The translations under genes and the position numbers were made by a program. Below, piece by piece: positions 1 to 12,185 of a DNA stretch of 64,000 bases. The notes below the pieces were generated by a model, which worked only from the letters and a program-made list of their open reading frames with translations, did not search any database and was not told the origin of the DNA. Source of the stretch: Tubulanus polymorphus (taxonomy: Eukaryota > Nemertea > Palaeonemertea > Tubulaniformes > Tubulanidae); NCBI RefSeq assembly GCF_964204645.1, contig NC_134030.1, positions 17,985,110 through 18,049,109 of the forward strand. Direction: 5' to 3'. Numbering within the stretch: position 1 is the first letter of the stretch; each line of letters starts with the position of its first letter.

Positions 1-407
1 CAATCTGTTTAAAATACTACCTATTGTGTGCTAGCACATCAAAGTATGAATGTTAAGGTCATTTTATGAAGACAAAGTTATATGCCTGACACATTTTTTA
101 ATGTTTATTTCCCCACAGTGGTTGAATATAACAATAAAATTTATTGCCAGTTAATAGAAATATAATCGCTTTCTCTTGATGTTTGTCGGCATTCTGGTTG
201 AGACTGTTTGTTCTTCAAGAGAAACCATTAAGTTAAACAGAACAACTCAAAACTAAAGTCAGTGTTGATCATGAGTTGGATATGCTTAGACTTGATTGTG
301 TTAATAGATTAGATTAGCAGAATTAGATGCCAATTGGTCAATTTAACCCACCACTATTGATTGATAGTAGTTGAATAAACACTCTAATCCGTGTAGACTG
401 TACATAA

Positions 408-631
408 TTGAAGAAGTCCCACAATTTGAATTTTAAATAATAGAATTTATTAAAACGAGACCACAACGTTTTGGCTGTTGATTAACAGCCATCATCAGGT
501 GGAATGACCAGAAATACAAGTAACCTAAAGTATATAAACTCGCAGGATGAAAAACAGAAGCTAATGTGTCAGAACTAAAGAAACAGACAGCAATAAAAAC
601 ATCCAAGGGTACCAGTAGGACTTCTTCAATT
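408..631 (-). mobile_element. Penelope-like element terminal remnant (solo LTR-like)
   Basis: The segment is bounded by a 13-bp inverted match (ATTGAAGAAGTCC at 408-420, its complement at 619-631). On the minus strand, 465-499 has a hammerhead-like layout: CTGATGA, a 7-bp hairpin (GGCTGTT/AACAGCC), then AAAAC where an active ribozyme would have GAAAC. This is the layout of the terminal repeat of Penelope-like elements, which the better-preserved copy at 35745-37263 also shows. No reverse transcriptase remains. The G-to-A change in the GAAA box suggests an inactive copy. Confidence 0.5.
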
Positions 632-893
632 AACCATTGATCGAGTTTAGATACCATTCAAATATGTTTCGATAAGAACAACATGTAAAGGCTTTGCCCA
701 AGACAACTGCCTTCAATAAATAGATATTTCCACCAAGAGACGTATTCTAACATTGTTGAATATGTGTCCGCCAGCAAGTCTACAAGAATAAAGATCTAAT
801 AAGAAGTATCTTGGAAAATATGAATTTATTCTGTCTTTATCTTCCAATATATACATACAGTACTAACATGTATACAAAATACATTTTACACAT

Positions 894-3800
894 TTATCTA
901 AACTGAGATAATAGCCAATCATACATGTCGCAAGCTTCGATCGAGGTTGAAGGAAATCTTCCAAAATTGCTTTGCGCGAGAATTCCATCACATAACGCGG
1001 AAAATTGTGGATCACACCCTCGAGTTTGATTTGGGATTTTGCAAAAATCCCGGCGTATTTGATCCAGTATTCCCGTATCAATGGCCACTTTGTAATCATC
1101 TGTTCCTAGAATACAAATTCAGATAAACATACTGGTCATTATACGAGAACCATAAGTACAATGACCATATCAAAGACAACAATGCTATAAATGCGTATGG
1201 TCCAGGGGTGGATTTAGAGGGACGGAAGCGGCGTACGCCCCGCCCGCCCCCTTGATATCACCGAGATACGTTTTGAAAAAGACCCCAGGTGTGGATTTTG
1301 TCCTCATGCCTGAAAATCCTGTATTTCAGAATTTTGTAGGAGAACGGCCTCCAGACCCCCTCGGGGGATTTAGCCGCATGCCTCCCGCCTCCCTTATCCA
1401 AAATCCTGGATCCTACCCTAGTTTCCACATAATAATAAATTCCCTCACTAGAGATATATATTCAAACGTTTTATGTAGGCAAATGATAAATGGTATAATT
1501 TGTGACATTATTTTAATATAACTCACCAAACACCTCTGGAGTGAAGTACAATAAATCAGGTTTACCACTCGGTACTTCCATGTTACTCTGTGGACGAATT
1601 ACATGTGTGTTCCATTCCCTTTGGAAGTCAAGCAAGTCGTTGGTGATCAAATAAAAAAAACAGTATCGTAGCGTGTCACTGAAAATGGTAATACTTGAAA
1701 ATATATCCATATATCATATTAATGATACAACTAGGGGACCAGGGACACCACGCCCACTTGGAAAGTGGTTTGAAATGCTCAACAATCTGAAAATTTCAAT
1801 ATTCAATGGACCTAGTGAACATATCAAGAAAAGAATGACCTTGAAACTGACCACAATCATTCAAAATGTCGCAAGCTACAATTTTGCAATTGATTGTGGT
1901 TACAAAATATGCCTAGGGACAAATACAATATGAAAATACTAAGTTAATCGGCTATTCAACGCCCCTGGTGACCATAATACAAAAACCAATGACCTTGAAA
2001 TTCAACACAATCATAGAATGAGTCCGGAAAACCATTTTCTATCTACAAATGAGGACTGTCGACACTAAGATGGCTGTCAATTGCGTCAGGCTTGACTGAT
2101 CGAACAATTTGTTTAAGAGCCCTTCTCAAAATATACCCATCACGAATTTCAATGAAAAATGGCAAACCATTCAGGTCTCTGAATTCTGGTCAAAAATGAA
2201 CTATTTGGGCATAAAAAAGGTCACAGGACGGCCATATTGTGTCCGATCGACCCAATTTTTCTTATGCTGATGCACCATAGGGGGATACAAACATATCTGA
2301 AAGATCAAGATTGAAGTGTCTTTAAAATTGCCCTTAAAAACTCCAAAAATGTGTAAGTACGATTTTGGCGAACAAAAATAGCCGCGAGTCGGCCATCTTG
2401 AATCTGACCGGGCCAGTTTTTGGGCTGAAGATGTGTTTAGGGGAGATACATGTATAAATCAAAGATCAAGACAATCCATGCATTGAAGCTGGATTCCATC
2501 TACGGATGAAAAGTGAACGCAATAGCCCGCTGGGACTAAAGTCCCAAGTGGGCTAAAAACAAACATTCAGTGATTAAGTCTTACATATGAATAGGATCAG
2601 CATTCGAAAACAAACCACGATCCGCCATGTCTTTGAACAGATTCATCCAATATTGGCCAAGTGAATGTCTCAGTGTTCGCCACCACCTCTCTATTCGCTG
2701 AAGGAAAATAACATTTTCTATTTATAGTTTGTGTGCGCACGTACCCTTTTTGGTGTTTTTGCTGATGTAAATAATGTACATATTTACAGGGAACTAATAA
2801 AATGACAAAACAAATCAAATAGGTATGCAAAAGCTTCAGGGGCGGATCCAGGGCATATATGGAGGGGTAGCACCTGATGAAAGGGCGATAATTATTGCAA
2901 AGAGGCAATATCCACTGGTAGTGAGCGCCGAAGACGCAAAGCCAAAGGGGGTTTCCTCCCTCTGAAAATAAGCCCCTGCAGATGCAATTTCAAGCATTTG
3001 AGCTTCTTTCAAACAAAGAAAAACATATTAGGGGACATATTAGGCCATTGGACGTCCTCAGGTGGTACCAAATTTATGATGGGAAAGGTTTTTGGGGCCC
3101 AACTGAAAGTCAAGCGGGTAGCACGTGCCCCAGGTGCTACCTCATGGATCCGCGCCTGAGCTTTGGTTATAAATTTATTTTAGCTAGCAGTGTTTTTAAG
3201 GTTGGTTATTACGGATACATGTCAACAATTAAATATATGTAATCAGAAAGTGATGATTGAATCTTTTTCATTGTAAAAGAGTGAAATTTTTATCGTCAAC
3301 GAACCTGATTACTAGTAGATCTTCCGATTCCTACACTGGCTTCATTTGTATGGTCCGTAAGGAAAGCTTCTTGAATGGATGCCAAAATACCATTTTCGGT
3401 CCCCGCATCAATCCTGACGCAACGAGGTACAGCTAAAAAAATTCAAATAATAAAAAATACATGAATACCCAATTGTTCTTGACATGTATATATGGCATTG
3501 CATTGTAATAGTGAAGTCATTGTATTTCTCAAAGCAGTCGTTGTAAGGCAATAACAATTTAATATTTTTCATGCATTATTTCGATTAGAGTATCGAAAAT
3601 ATTGGAAAATTGAGATGATATTTTCAGGGTTGTTGCATAATGACAAAATACCTACCTTTTATTTGCTCTATAAAATCGACAAAATACCAGCCAATAACAG
3701 CAGGGTCATTATTTGTATTGCTTACGTTGAGCCAAAGAATCCTCCTAGAATAACTATACATTGGAGCAATAACTTAGACATACACACACACACACACACA

Positions 3801-4810
3801 CATATCAGATCAAATAATAGAACAATCCAGGCCAGCATATGGAAAAACAACCGATTACCTACCCATCTATGGCTCCATGTATAGCAAAGCCATACGGCTT
3901 AAGCTTATCATGCCCATCAACATGTATCAAATAATTAGGACCTTTGGCTGAATAATTACGGCGACGGAGGATACCACTAGCTCTTTCCCTGACTCCTTCA
4001 GGATCAATCAAGCGCTGGACACCCGAATCAACTGTCCTGAAAATAATTCATCAATGCTGGGTTAAAATATAGGTTAACAGTCGATGTATCACTCCTGATA
4101 ATTACGGACCATCATCGTACCTAGGAACACGAATTCCATAGCGATTCCTCAATCGACTAGTCATGGCTCTGTAGCCCAAACAGCTACCACTGCCACGTAC
4201 CTCTTCCTATAATTAAAGAAACCTATATTACTGGCAGTAATTAACTTGTCAGAATGATATCTGAATCTCCATTCATACATTCTTGATATTACGATGACAC
4301 ATTTTGATATTAATGAAACACTAGAAATTAAATATGGATAGGTCTCACCGTATAATTACCTCTACTACACTGACAACTTCATGTAATTGATAGTTACATC
4401 TCCTTTTCAATCCCAGTTTGTTGAGTCGCCGTTTTAATGTACGCTCACTGCAAAGAGAGCAAGGTTTTGAGAACGATTCTGCGAATATTTTAGCAAAAAT
4501 GCATAATTAAGCCTAATCGATCTCTCAGGATGTAACATTTATTTAGGGGCTACATAACCTCTTACCTCATTGCCAATCCAAAATAAGTCTCGAGTGAGTG
4601 GCAAATTTCCTTATTAGTAAATCCGTCGTTGAACAATTGTGTGATGATATTGTCCTCTATAAAGAAATATAACCAGTTGTCAGAGTGGATTAGAATACCA
4701 AGAATTAATATTTTGATGAAATTTCGAAATATCAGTATTGACAATCAGACAATTTCCATACCTGAGCTGACATCATCATCCTGTCCTTCTTCTTGTAGAA
4801 AACACGACAT
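894..4810 (-). CDS. DDE/RVE integrase-like protein, 10-exon host gene
   Basis: A spliced gene of ten exons: 4810-4762, 4656-4566, 4447-4360, 4206-4121, 4036-3863, 3753-3656, 3432-3305, 2697-2585, 1678-1527, 1105-894. Every intron is GT-AG, every exon phase matches the next, and the total is 1191 nt (396 aa plus TAA) without a break. The N-terminus is a short helical region; exon 5 holds HVDGHDKLKPYGF, exon 7 RIDAGTENG and exon 8 RIERWWR. These supply the D, D and E of an RNaseH-fold integrase, with 36 residues between the second D and the E. This family is widespread in aquatic invertebrates and fish, usually as uncharacterised integrase-core proteins of transposon origin. Intact splicing argues for a functional or recently functional gene. 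Whether it still cuts DNA or has been domesticated cannot be read here. Confidence 0.88.
1203..1423. mobile_element. hAT-like MITE in intron 9 of the integrase-like gene
   Basis: The left end CAGGGGTGGATTTAG and the right end (complement CTAGGGTAGGATCCAGG) form imperfect inverted repeats. CAGGGGYGGATYCAG-type ends are typical of small non-autonomous hAT elements. There is no coding capacity of its own. Diverged, with no clear target duplication. Confidence 0.4.
2838..3160. mobile_element. hAT-like MITE in intron 7 of the integrase-like gene
   Basis: Inverted ends CAGGGGCGGATCCAGG and (complement) CAGGCGCGGATCCATG enclose about 320 bp of non-coding DNA. The flanks share only AGCTT, so the 8-bp duplication is eroded or the ends are slightly misplaced. 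Internally GTAGCACCTGATG and GTGCCCCAGGTGCTAC extend the inverted symmetry. Confidence 0.45.
3780..3803. repeat. (CA)n microsatellite
   Basis: About eleven ACAC units within intron 5 of the integrase-like gene. Confidence 0.8.
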
Positions 4811-5264
4811 GATCTACCGCGCGAGGGGTTTATTTGTGGGATTTGGGAGGCCGTAGCGGCGTAGGAACCCTTATAGCGCGTCGTCAATATCACACGTATC
4901 AATGGGGCAGTCAGACGTTCAACTGAACTGACCTTATTGTATTGTATTAAAACTACACGCGCACGCCCTACTCTCTTCTCAACCGTGAATATAACCACTA
5001 TTCTTGACGCACTGGCTACCGCATCAAAACGTCAATTTTTACAAATATTTAATTTGAATTTGTTTACTTTTAACTGAAGGCAGTGCTACTGGCTTTCGTA
5101 AAAAATCAGAAAATCACCGATAAAGGAAGTTTTATTGCGTATAAACGTAATTCTGAAAATTAAATTAATTAGAAAATAATTGGTATAATAATACAACGTT
5201 TTAAGGCCGTAATTAGTATCACGAGATGAACCCTGGCGCCACCATCCGACCAAAATTACCGCGC

Positions 5265-6513
5265 ATGAACGAAGAAACGAAGTTCGTTTTTGCGCGGCGC
5301 AAAAACGAGAAATCACCGCGCTAAAACGCGCCAAAACGGGCGCTAAAACGAACGTTCGTTTCTGCGCTCGTTTTGGCGCGTTTCTGCGCGGTAAATTTCG
5401 TTTTTGCGCCCCGCAAAAACGGACGCAGAAACGAAGTTCGTTTTTGCGGGGCGCAAAAACGAGAAATCACCGCGCTAAAACGCGCCAAAACGGGCGCTAA
5501 AACGAAGGTTCGTTTCTGCGCTCGTTTTGGCGCGTTTCTGCGCGGTAAATTTCGTTTTGGCGCCCCGCAAAAACGGACGCAGAAACGAAGTTCGTTTTTG
5601 CGGGGCGCAAAAACGAGAAATCACCGCGCTAAAACGCGCCAAAACGGGCGCTAAAACGAACGTTCGTTTCTGCGCTCGTTTTGGCGCGTTTCTGCGCGGT
5701 AAATTTCGTTTTTGCGCCCCGCAAAAACGGACGCAGAAACGAAGTTCGTTTTTGCGGGGCGCAAAAACGAGAAATCACCGCGCTAAAACGCGCCAAAACG
5801 GGCGCTAAAACGAAGGTTCGTTTCTGCGCTCGTTTTGGCGCGTTTCTGCGCGGTAAATTTCGTTTTGGCGCCCCGCAAAAACGGACGCAGAAACGAAGTT
5901 CGTTTTTGCGGGGCGCAAAAACGAGAAATCACCGCGCTAAAACGCGCCAAAACGGGCGCTAAAACGAAGGTTCGTTTCTGCGCTCGTTTTGGCGCGTTTC
6001 TGCGCGGTAAATTTCGTTTTGGCGCCCCGCAAAAACGGACGCAGAAACGAAGTTCGTTTTTGCGGGGCGCAAAAACGAGAAATCACCGCGCTAAAACGCG
6101 CCAAAATGGGCGCTAAAACGAAGGTTCGTTTCTGCGCTCGTTTTGGCGCGTTTCTGCGCGGTAAATTTCGTTTTGGCGCCCCGCAAAAACGGACGCAGAA
6201 ACGAAGTTCGTTTTTGCGGGGCGCAAAAACGAGAAATCACCGCGCTAAAACGCGCCAAAACGGGCGCTAAAACGAAGGTTCGTTTCTGCGCTCGTTTTGG
6301 CGCGTTTCTGCGCGGTAAATTTCGTTTTTGCGCGGCGCAAAAACGGACGCAGAAACGAACTTCGTTTTTGCGCCGCGCAAAAACGAGAAATCACCGCGCA
6401 GAAACGCGCCAAAACGGGCGCTAAAACGAAATTTCGTTTCTGCGCTCGTTTTGGCGCGTTTTAGCGCGGTAAATTTCGTTTTTGCGCCGCGCAGAAACGG
6501 ACGCAGAAACGAA
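5265..6513. repeat. 154-bp GC-rich satellite array, about 8 copies
   Basis: Tandem monomers with a 154-bp period. Each contains nested inverted motifs such as CGAACGTTCG, TTTTTGCGGGGCGCAAAAA and GGCGCGTTTTAGCGCG-type arms. Two monomer types alternate at first (AACGTTCG with TTTTTGCG; AAGGTTCG with TTTTGGCG), giving a 308-bp higher-order unit, then one type takes over. The array is CpG-dense. Open frames of 93 codons recur every 154 bp, but this follows from the repeat and the period is not a multiple of three, so coding is unlikely. Confidence 0.9.
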
Positions 6514-6589
6514 GCAATATATTTTTTGCATGGTATATTGCACGAAATTTTTTTTTTTTAACTTGGCCCTAATCAGCCACCATAGATTC

Positions 6590-7080
6590 GACTCTATTGC
6601 GGACAGCAGGTAAACATAATTACGTAACTATGTCTGCTGAAATGAGTGCAACCTTGACCTCGGCCACCAGGCTAATCGAGACCTGAATTAACACCACGCG
6701 TGTGACGATTTCCTCCCGATTCAAAATCATTTTGAATCGGGAGCCGAATCGGGAACCGGGAACCGGCTACTGGTTCCCGGTTCCCGGTTCAAAACCATTT
6801 TGAATCGGGAGCCGAACCGGGAACCGGGAGCCGGCTACTGGTTCAGCTACCGATTCAAAAACATTTTGAATCGGGAGCCGAATCGGGAACCGGGAACCGG
6901 GAGCCGGCTACTGGTTCAGCTCCCGATTCAAAATGTGAAGCTGGCTACTTATTCGATTCGACTCTATTGCGGACAGCAGGTAAACATAATTACGTAACTA
7001 TGTCTGCTGAAATGAGTGCAACCTGACCTCGGCCACCAGGCTAATAGAGACGTCTGAATTAACAGCACGCGTGTGACTTC
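6590..7080. repeat. Dispersed repeat: two direct copies around a GGGAACCGGGAGCC minisatellite
   Basis: A unit starting GACTCTATTGCGGACAGCAG and running through TTACGTAACTATGTCTGC to CACGCGTGTGAC occurs at about 6590-6710 and again at 6958-7073. Between them (about 6718-6945) lies a minisatellite built of GAATCGGGAGCCGAA and CCGGGAACCGGCTACTGG modules. Diverged copies of the same unit recur at 7740-7920, 8680-8790, 28720-28860, 31620-31780, 32380-32530 and 32920-33050. No coding region is visible. Confidence 0.75.
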
Positions 7081-7659
7081 AATATACACAGTTACTATGC
7101 AACTATATTCTATACTATAAGCGGCTAAGCCATAGCGTATTAACTTTGTAGCGCGTAATCTCCGTTCGTGTGGCTTCGATTACGCGTTGAGTGGTATGGA
7201 TTGAAAGAGGATGGTCTGATCTGTGTTAACGAATAGATTTCGTGCCGATACGATAAAGTTTAGGTAGACTTTTCTACCATTAAGTTTGGACTTTCCGCGT
7301 GACGTCACTGCGCGCGATGATGAAAACAAACATTTGCGCGATGTGAGCGTCAGCTGTTGCTCGTTGACTACAGAGACGCCGGTGACCTAATTTCATTTTG
7401 TCTGCCTACAGAGACGCGGTGACGTCAATTCTGGGGAATGTAATAGTGGAGAATACTGCGATGTGAGCATCATCGGTCTGATACGAGAAAGATGTACTGC
7501 ATGATTTGTTATATGTTACTAGTTCTTCTGCCCTGGGCCCGGTTTAGGTGATAATTCTAATGGAAAATGCTTAATTCGGGTTAGTTAATTGGTTTACCTT
7601 TGTCAGCGATATGAAGTTGGCTATTGAAATGTGTATTGAAATATTGTCAACATATTTGA

Positions 7660-8265
7660 AAATCATTTTAATCGGGAGCCGAATCGGGAACCGGGAACCG
7701 GTAGCCGGCTCCCGGTTCCCGGCTCCCAATTCAAAATGTGAAGCTGGCTAGTTATTCGCCAGGTGGCGCTGGTATATTCGATTCGACTCTATTGCGGACA
7801 GGTAAATGATATGATTGCGTAACTATGGTGTCTGCTCTCAAGTGCTAGCCGCAACCTTGACCACCAGTCGAGACGAGGCTAATCGAGACGTCTTAACACA
7901 TCGCGCAACCAGGTGTGCTGACCGCGAGCGTTGCCCGGAGCGTTGACATGCACTTTGACTCAGCAACTCATAATATCTTCTTTTATTCATTGAAGGTTTT
8001 GTGAAATAAGTGAAATCCTCGGAAATTTCTTTCCTTTTAAAAACTGCCAGCTACTGCTAATACGTACGTCATCATTCCGATATGAGTGTATGAAGCTACG
8101 AGATAGATTGTACGCGTGACTTATATGATATGTAGTTTTTCCCACAGCCAAATGGGTTAATGCCCTGGGCCCGGTTTAGGTGATAATTCGAATTGAAAGT
8201 GCTTTATTCTAGTTAGTGAATTCGATGATTAAATCTCTTTCACAAACGCTAATTAGGGAAAAGTA
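7660..8265. repeat. Left arm of a long inverted repeat (partner 32555-33190)
   Basis: About 600 bp here reappears in reverse complement at 32555-33190 with high similarity, including the GGGAACCGG minisatellite edge, the GACTCTATTGCGGACAG unit, GCCCTGGGCCCGGTTTAGG and CACAAACGCTAATTAGG. A shorter related piece (GCCCTGGGCCCGGTTTAGG) also lies at about 7530-7560. It is probably a non-autonomous mobile element with no gene. The two copies flank the Polinton at a distance. Confidence 0.75.
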
Positions 8266-8679
8266 ATTAATTGTAATTATCTCCGAAGTTAATTCCAAAT
8301 TAATTATTGCATTATTCCTATACGATGAAAAAACTATCATTAATAAAATGACCAGCCCCGTCGCTAATTATGCACACCGGAATTAGGGGGAGCTTAAATT
8401 CCCCTTCGTGAAACCCGAAACCCGACTCTGGTGAAAATGCGATCAACAAGATCAAAATTGTGACATCGTCAAATAAACAGGCGTTCGATCGAGACGTCTG
8501 CCCACCGTCTGAATCACCTACATATACATACCTATAGTCGCCTTTTTTGTTGAGTATTATTTTCCGTAAATATTATAACACACTAGAAAACGAAAACATG
8601 TGGATAATTTGGAAGAAAGGGTTGTAGTGTAGGTAAATATATTCATATGTATTCTAATCCAATGGTTACTGTGGTTGCA

Positions 8680-8790
8680 TAGCAACTGTGAAACGTCTCG
8701 ATTAGCCTAGTGACCGAGGTCAGGTTAGCTATCGCTTATCTCAGGCGAGACATGGTTACGTAAATACGTCTGGACTGAGGAATATCGTAT
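8680..8790. repeat. Diverged copy of the dispersed repeat family
   Basis: Contains GTCTCGATTAGCC, GACCGAGGTCAGG, GACATGGTTACGTAAAT and ACGTCTGGACTGAGG, the modules that define the family at 6590 and 31620. Non-coding. Confidence 0.5.
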
Positions 8791-8850
8791 ACTCGTGCCA
8801 TGTGAGAATAGAAAACCTGGAACGAATGAAATGTCAAAAGGTAATAGCAG

Positions 8851-9134
8851 AGCCGTCGGAAGGAATTTTTAAGTGGCGAGGCTTATTTCTGAAGGGGGTT
8901 TAGGGGCCCTCCCCTAGAAAAATTTTGAAAATTCAATCGCCGGAGATGCGTTTTGGGGCCATTTCACGGTCTCACTCACAGAAGCACGAGAAGCGGTGAG
9001 CCAACCACTTAGTACAGAGAACGACGAGCTGCTACGCGGTTCAGCGTGCTTTTGAAAAATATTTTGTTAAGCAAAAAAGTGGGGCGGCTTTGGCCGCCCC
9101 TGCCGCCCCTGCCGCCCCTGTTCCGACGGCCATG
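8851..9134. mobile_element. Small TIR element (hAT-like), non-autonomous
   Basis: The left end GAGCCGTCGGAAGG and the complement of the right end (GGCCGTCGGAACAGGGG) form inverted termini. Inside are a GGGTTTAGGGGCCCTCCCC block and three GCCGCCCCT units near 9095-9120. No intact transposase. Confidence 0.4.
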
Positions 9135-11596
9135 AATAGAGATGTTACGAGAGGTCATCGGTTGGTTTTTCGATGTATTTGATGATGCGCTGTAACTTAA
9201 ACCATAGCGCCGAATCGATTTAGGGTGTTTTAGTAAAAAAAGTCGAATCGGAACAGTTTTCCAACTTATTACTACCAACGGAATTCCTTTGTAAAAGTAC
9301 ATAATTTCAAAATTTTTGATATATCTCGAATATCGTTGATGAGTCATATATAATGAAGGTCGAAGGTTTAGAGGGTCGATTTATTGGAATTTTAAAGGCA
9401 TAGTTATATAATTTCTGGAATAGAAAAAAAAAAAGTTTGGAACTTAATGATAGTGAAGTTTCAGCATGTCTCCTTTACAATGAAGGATTCAATCCGCGAT
9501 GTTGATTCTACTTGCTTAAAGGGCACATGTACAATTAATAGAATATCATGTCATACTTTTTCTATGAAGTAATATGTTCACAAGTTATAATATGCTACTG
9601 ATTATCATTTCAGTCATTTCCTGAAATACACTTATAAATCGGCAGTTTGAGCAGGTGCTCACTGTATCTAGATGTGTGCAGGTACGTGTTCCTGACGTCA
9701 TCTCTATTGAAAGCTTACTGTTTACTCAGTTTCTATTCATTTAAAAGGGGTATTTAAGATTTTTTAAATTAATGATTTCTAAAGTATTGTTGGTGCCATC
9801 GTATATGATATGATAAACATATATGTTAGTGGGTGCATCATATAGCCGTGATATATAAGAGGGAACAAATTATGACTATCAATTGGATACGTATATATCA
9901 ATTGTATACGCTAGAGAGCGCATACGTGCTTAGGTTTATCACCGACATACCGTGAAAAAAGCAACAGTGAGTTTGGTGAACTGTGTAAACAAAGTGAAGA
10001 GTAAATGAACGACGCATTTATAAGAAATCATTCCTTTGCGAAATAAGCATTGCGTTTATCAATCACGAAAAGTACAATTCATTGGCCATGTGGCCAAAAG
10101 AAAAAACGTTTGAGACGCTGAAGCGAGTTTCGGTGGGCTGCAATCAAACCCACGCAAGTATGGCGCCAGAGAGGCGATCCGATGGTTATTGGACAGTGTC
10201 TGTCATCGAGAGGATTTCCGAGGTTGCGCCAGACGTGATGACACGATCAACTGGGACTATCGTAGCTACGTCACCAAGCAATGATGCTGACCTACTATTT
10301 TGATATCGGAAAAGCTGACCGTGTGAAGAAATTGATATCTGTTATCACTCATCACCGCTCAATGAGATACGCGTGAGAATCCCACCTGTTGCTGACGCAC
10401 TGTTGCCGGGGCACCGCTCCAGGGGAAATTAGTACGTATGATCACAAATGTGAAAATGCAGTGTTAAGTATTATAGCAATACAACACGACAAGTTTATCG
10501 CTTTTCTAGCAATCAGTAAATGCTCCCTATTGTGCGTACTGATCACGCCGCTTAAAGCGTATGTATGTTTCAATGCGCGAAATTAAATAGTTCCAATTGT
10601 CACCTAATTTTACTTTGCTTTCCGGAAGAAATTCAGATGTGTCGTTACTTTTACGCAAAGAGTGTAAACATGTAACAATTAATTATTGGAAATAATACGA
10701 TAGTTTTGTGCTTGAAGATAAGATACTGCCCGCGCGCATCAATCGACCGCGCTTTACTACAAGTATTCAAATAGGCCTGCAACTGCTGTATCGAATCGAT
10801 GATGAGTGTTGCATTGTATTTATCTCTCTCTAAATCGCAAATTTTTCTCTGGCTTTGCGCATAGTTTATTTCAAGTAGTGAGAAAAAAATGGTACGGTTA
10901 GCTTTGGTGCTACTGATGTCGATTTCTATTCTTTTATCTCATCATTCCAGAGAGCAGTGGAAATATGTAGAGATTTAGGGGGGATGAGGGTTATTGAGGC
11001 TTGGGTCACATAATTTTTCTGAGATCGGTAGATCACATTTTGCGGCCGTAAAAGCGCTGCGAACCGTAAAAGCGTTCATTGTTTGTGTTTTCCCGATCTC
11101 CGTTTACCTTACGTTGTACATGTTTTATATATAAGTGTAACACGGAAAATCGCAATGCCGGGTATTGATGTGCAGTCGCGGCCATGGCCATGTTTCAGAA
11201 GGTACCGGTATAATACCACGGAATATAAATGTTCTAAACTCGAAAGGGGGGACACCTTTAGATGTATATGAATCCAATGGGTAATATGTAAATAGTATGT
11301 TCGGTAAATAATGTTTGTTATGTTTTAAGATACGTTTTCATTTACCTCCTAAATGAATGCTGTTTTTCCTCCTCCATATACCATAGAAGTGATTGGAGTG
11401 TAATGAATATTCGTATTCGTATTAAAAGTATTGAGAGCAATCTGATCGAATAGTATTAAAACATGTGTGTAACTGAAGCTTTTATATATATATATATACG
11501 TAAAAACAAGAATTTATTTATTGAATCTAAAAAATTTTTATTATCCGTTCACCACGTTTGAGTGTGGTTATCGTTCTATCCTGAAGTGAAGCTACA
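9135..11596. other. Unassigned host sequence left of the Polinton
   Basis: No gene, RNA or known repeat was recognised. Short open frames at 10082-10303 and 11083-11271 have no recognisable domain or splice support. A (TA)n run occurs near 11483-11500. Confidence 0.4.
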
Positions 11597-11602
11597 GCTG
11601 AC
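11597..11602. repeat. Polinton target-site duplication, left copy
   Basis: GCTGAC immediately precedes the element and is repeated at 28291-28296. A 6-bp duplication is the hallmark of Polinton integration. Confidence 0.93.
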
Positions 11603-12185
11603 AGTAATTAGAATATCAGGCTTTCATACCAGAGTACGAGAGTACTAAACACCACTCATCACCACAAGTAATTTTTTTTTCCTACTCATCACCACAAGTA
11701 ATTTTTTTCCCTAATAAATGGGAGAGAGTGAGTTCCAACTAGAAAACAATAATGTCAATAAAAATCAATATTATTGTCAATATTGTAAAAAATACATCGA
11801 TAAATCTAATAAAACTAAACATGAAAAATCTTCAAATCATATACAAAATTTAATAGATTTTGAAACTCCAGAAAATTCCAATGAAAGAAAAGAACGATTA
11901 GAAAATATGAATGTGGATGAAATAAAATGTGAAGTTTGTAATGAATTTATAGTAAAAAGGAATTATAATAGACATCTCGAATCACAAAAACATTATAAAA
12001 ATTTAAATAAAAATGTTTTAGGATTAGAATATTTTGATAATAAACCTCAACAAGTAAAAGAATCAACTTCAAAAACAAAATCCATTTCAAATAAACCTTA
12101 CATGGAAAATGTTAGAAATTATATTGATTCACTAGAAATAAAAGATACAATTGAAATCTTAGAAACATTACATAGTAAAATTGGT
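11603..12185. repeat. Polinton left terminal inverted repeat
   Basis: The outer 200 bp matches the right end almost base for base. It includes the promoter-like motif and the first codons of the polymerase, so the TIR is partly coding. The left arm has an extra tandem copy of the CATCACCACAAGTAA/T-run module (11657-11671 and 11687-11701), present once on the right. Homology resumes at about 12090-12185; the intervening 0.3 kb is deleted from the right arm. Confidence 0.9.
11657..11717 (+). promoter_or_regulatory. Early-class promoter-like module, doubled, before PolB
   Basis: CATCACCACAAGTAA occurs at 11657-11671 and 11687-11701. The second copy ends 16 nt before the ATG at 11718, with a T-run and TAATAAATG in between. 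The same motif at the same 16-nt spacing precedes three other genes in this element. Confidence 0.75.

Noticed and set aside
5373-6424. Six overlapping 93-codon frames that look like a repetitive protein family
   Set aside because: They recur because the DNA repeats every 154 bp; the period changes frame and no start context, domain or splice signal supports coding.
9009-9347. 112-codon minus frame rich in Gly-Arg
   Set aside because: It runs through the GCCGCCCCT repeat and the end of a small TIR element.
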